From positions 62,001 to 126,000 of the forward strand of contig NZ_JAJEWL010000001.1 of assembly GCF_020687695.1 (NCBI RefSeq): a DNA stretch of 64,000 nt, written 5' to 3'. Numbering within the stretch: position 1 is the stretch's first letter; each line of letters begins with the position of its first letter. Shown in pieces: positions 62,870 to 64,000 of the stretch. The notes under the pieces were generated by a model, which saw nothing but the letters and a program-made list of their open reading frames with translations, was not told the origin of the DNA and ran no database searches. A program made the translations under genes and the position numbers. The stretch is from Pusillimonas sp. MFBS29 (lineage in GTDB: Bacteria; Pseudomonadota; Gammaproteobacteria; Burkholderiales; Burkholderiaceae_B).

Positions 62870-64000
62870 TCAGGCGACTTGCGCGTTGGTGGTGGTGGAA
62901 GAAGGCAGGCCGAAGTCTTCAGGAAAGTGCTCGAGCGCAGACAGGACGGGGTAGGGCGTCATGCCGCCCAATGCGCACAGGGAGCCGGCCAGCATGGTGT
63001 CGCACAGGTCGCGCAGCAAGACGACCTGTGCTTCACGCTGTTCGTTGCGGCGTATTTTTGCAATGACTTCGGTGCCGCGCACGGCGCCGATACGACAGGG
63101 CGTGCATTTGCCACAGGACTCGATGGCACAGAACTCCATGGCGTATTCAGCCAGGGCGGACATGTCGGCGGTTTCGTCGAAGGCAACCAGGCCGCCGTGG
63201 CCGACCATGGCCTGCATGGCTGTGTAGGCCTCGTAGTCTATGGGGGTGTCCCACTGCGATCGGGGCAGGTAGGCGCCCAGAGGCCCGCCAACCTGCACGG
63301 CCCGCAAGGGCTTGCCGCTGGCGCTTCCGCCACCGAAGTCGTGCAGCAGTTCGTTCAGCGTGATGCCAAACGCCTTTTCAACCAGGCCGCCTTGTTTCAG
63401 ATTGCCGGCCAACTGGAAAGGCAGGGTTCCGGTGGAGCGGCCCATGCCGTAATCGCGGTAGAAGCTGGCGCCGCGGGCGAGGATGATGGGCACCGAAGCC
63501 AGCGATATGACGTTGTTAATGACCGTGGGTTTGCCGAAGAGGCCGCTTATGGCCGGCAGTGGCGGCTTGGCCCGAACCAGGCCACGCTTGCCTTCCAGGC
63601 TTTCAAGCAAAGAGGTTTCTTCGCCGCAGATATAGGCGCCGGCGGCGGTGCGGACTTCCAGGTCGAACGCCCGCCCGCTGTTGCGGATACTGCTGCCCAG
63701 CCAGCCGGCATCGCGCGCGCGGCCGATGGCGGCTTCCAGGGCCGCGATGGCGTACGGATATTCTGACCGTACATAGATATAACCATAGGTAGCTTCGGTG
63801 GCCAGGCCCGCGATGGTCATGCCTTCTATGAGTGCGTAGGGATCGCCTTCCATGAGCATGCGATCGGAAAACGTGCCCGAGTCGCCTTCGTCGGCGTTGC
63901 AGACTATGTACTTCTGGTCGGCCGGAGTAGCCAGCACGGTTTTCCATTTGATGCCGGTGGGAAAGGCGGCGCCGCCGCGCCCGCGCAAGCCCGATGCGGT
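62870..64000 (-). CDS. fdsB: NAD-dependent formate dehydrogenase beta subunit, 5'-truncated by window edge
   Basis: NuoF-like diaphorase subunit that takes electrons from FdsA to NAD+. Visible are the FMN loop LRGRGGAAFPTGIKW, the NADH site GEETSLLESLEGKRGLVR and the [4Fe-4S] motif ESCGKCTPCRIG with its distant cysteine in SLCALGG. The frame stays open to base 64000, so about 377 residues are seen and roughly 140 N-terminal residues are outside. The fdsG subunit would be expected further upstream on the minus strand. The stop is 10 bp before fdsA. Confidence 0.95.
   Translation of the reverse strand, partial: TASGLRGRGGAAFPTGIKWKTVLATPADQKYIVCNADEGDSGTFSDRMLMEGDPYALIEGMTIAGLATEATYGYIYVRSEYPYAIAALEAAIGRARDAGWLGSSIRNSGRAFDLEVRTAAGAYICGEETSLLESLEGKRGLVRAKPPLPAISGLFGKPTVINNVISLASVPIILARGASFYRDYGMGRSTGTLPFQLAGNLKQGGLVEKAFGITLNELLHDFGGGSASGKPLRAVQVGGPLGAYLPRSQWDTPIDYEAYTAMQAMVGHGGLVAFDETADMSALAEYAMEFCAIESCGKCTPCRIGAVRGTEVIAKIRRNEQREAQVVLLRDLCDTMLAGSLCALGGMTPYPVLSALEHFPEDFGLPSSTTTNAQVA

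Noticed and set aside
1-64000. Search by eye for CRISPR arrays, insertion sequences, integrases and prophage genes
   Set aside because: No regularly spaced repeats, transposase or phage proteins were seen in the window.

Overview
The window reads as a chromosomal segment of a GC-rich betaproteobacterium of the order Burkholderiales, most likely family Alcaligenaceae (Bordetella/Achromobacter/Pusillimonas relatives). The assignment rests on recognisable protein sequences and on the gene order TPR protein-lolB-ispE-tRNA-Gln-prs-rplY-pth-ychF; no 16S gene is present and the genus is not resolved. No insertion sequence, prophage, integrase or CRISPR array was seen, so the window is almost entirely vertically organised core and accessory chromosome.

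Layout. 1-8.4 kb: the end of a PLP-dependent Orn/Lys/Arg decarboxylase, a YhiN-type flavoprotein, and the glycine cleavage operon gcvT-gcvH-gcvP behind a tandem glycine riboswitch. 8.4-13.1 kb: an omega-amino-acid aminotransferase divergent from a MocR regulator, then osmC-thyA-folA on the minus strand. 13.2-18.2 kb: an unusual C-family (cbb3-like) oxidase operon (a CcoS-like segment fused to CcoN, CcoO, a monohaem cytochrome c, SCO, a CtaG-like membrane protein) and coq7. 18.2-31.5 kb: a candidate structured small RNA, then a surface polysaccharide cluster (WecA-like initiator, UDP-GlcNAc dehydrogenase and 4-epimerase, MurJ-like flippase, three glycosyltransferase genes of which one is a double-domain fusion, an AsnB-type amidotransferase) ending with a convergent phosphohexomutase.

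31.7-39.6 kb: a GlcD-like flavoprotein, a homogentisate operon on the minus strand (MBL-fold hydrolase, flavin hydroxylase, DUF2783 protein, hmgA, fahA), and mutM. 39.6-47.5 kb: the housekeeping block, including a tRNA-Gln(UUG) and two hairpin-rich leaders before prs and rplY. 47.5-53.2 kb: MFS transporter, LysR regulator, a GGT-family hydrolase, serA and a MarR regulator. 53.2-57.1 kb: a nitric oxide response operon (truncated haemoglobin, nnrS, nsrR) with an NsrR-type operator on its promoter, an acetyltransferase, a DUF442 protein and a universal stress protein behind a perfect FNR/Anr box. 57.1-64 kb: an oxalate/formate-type MFS carrier with a 46-residue partner protein, and the NAD-dependent formate dehydrogenase operon fdsB (cut by the window end)-fdsA-fdhD-fdsD.

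Several pieces fit a bacterium that moves between oxic and low-oxygen or nitrosative conditions: a cbb3-like oxidase, NsrR/NnrS/haemoglobin, an FNR-controlled Usp and a soluble formate dehydrogenase. The least explained signals are the roughly 155-nt RNA at 18330-18484 (promoter, three-way junction, anti-Shine-Dalgarno loop, terminator), the compact oxidase operon with a perfect dyad lying on its promoter, and the hairpin leaders of prs and rplY.
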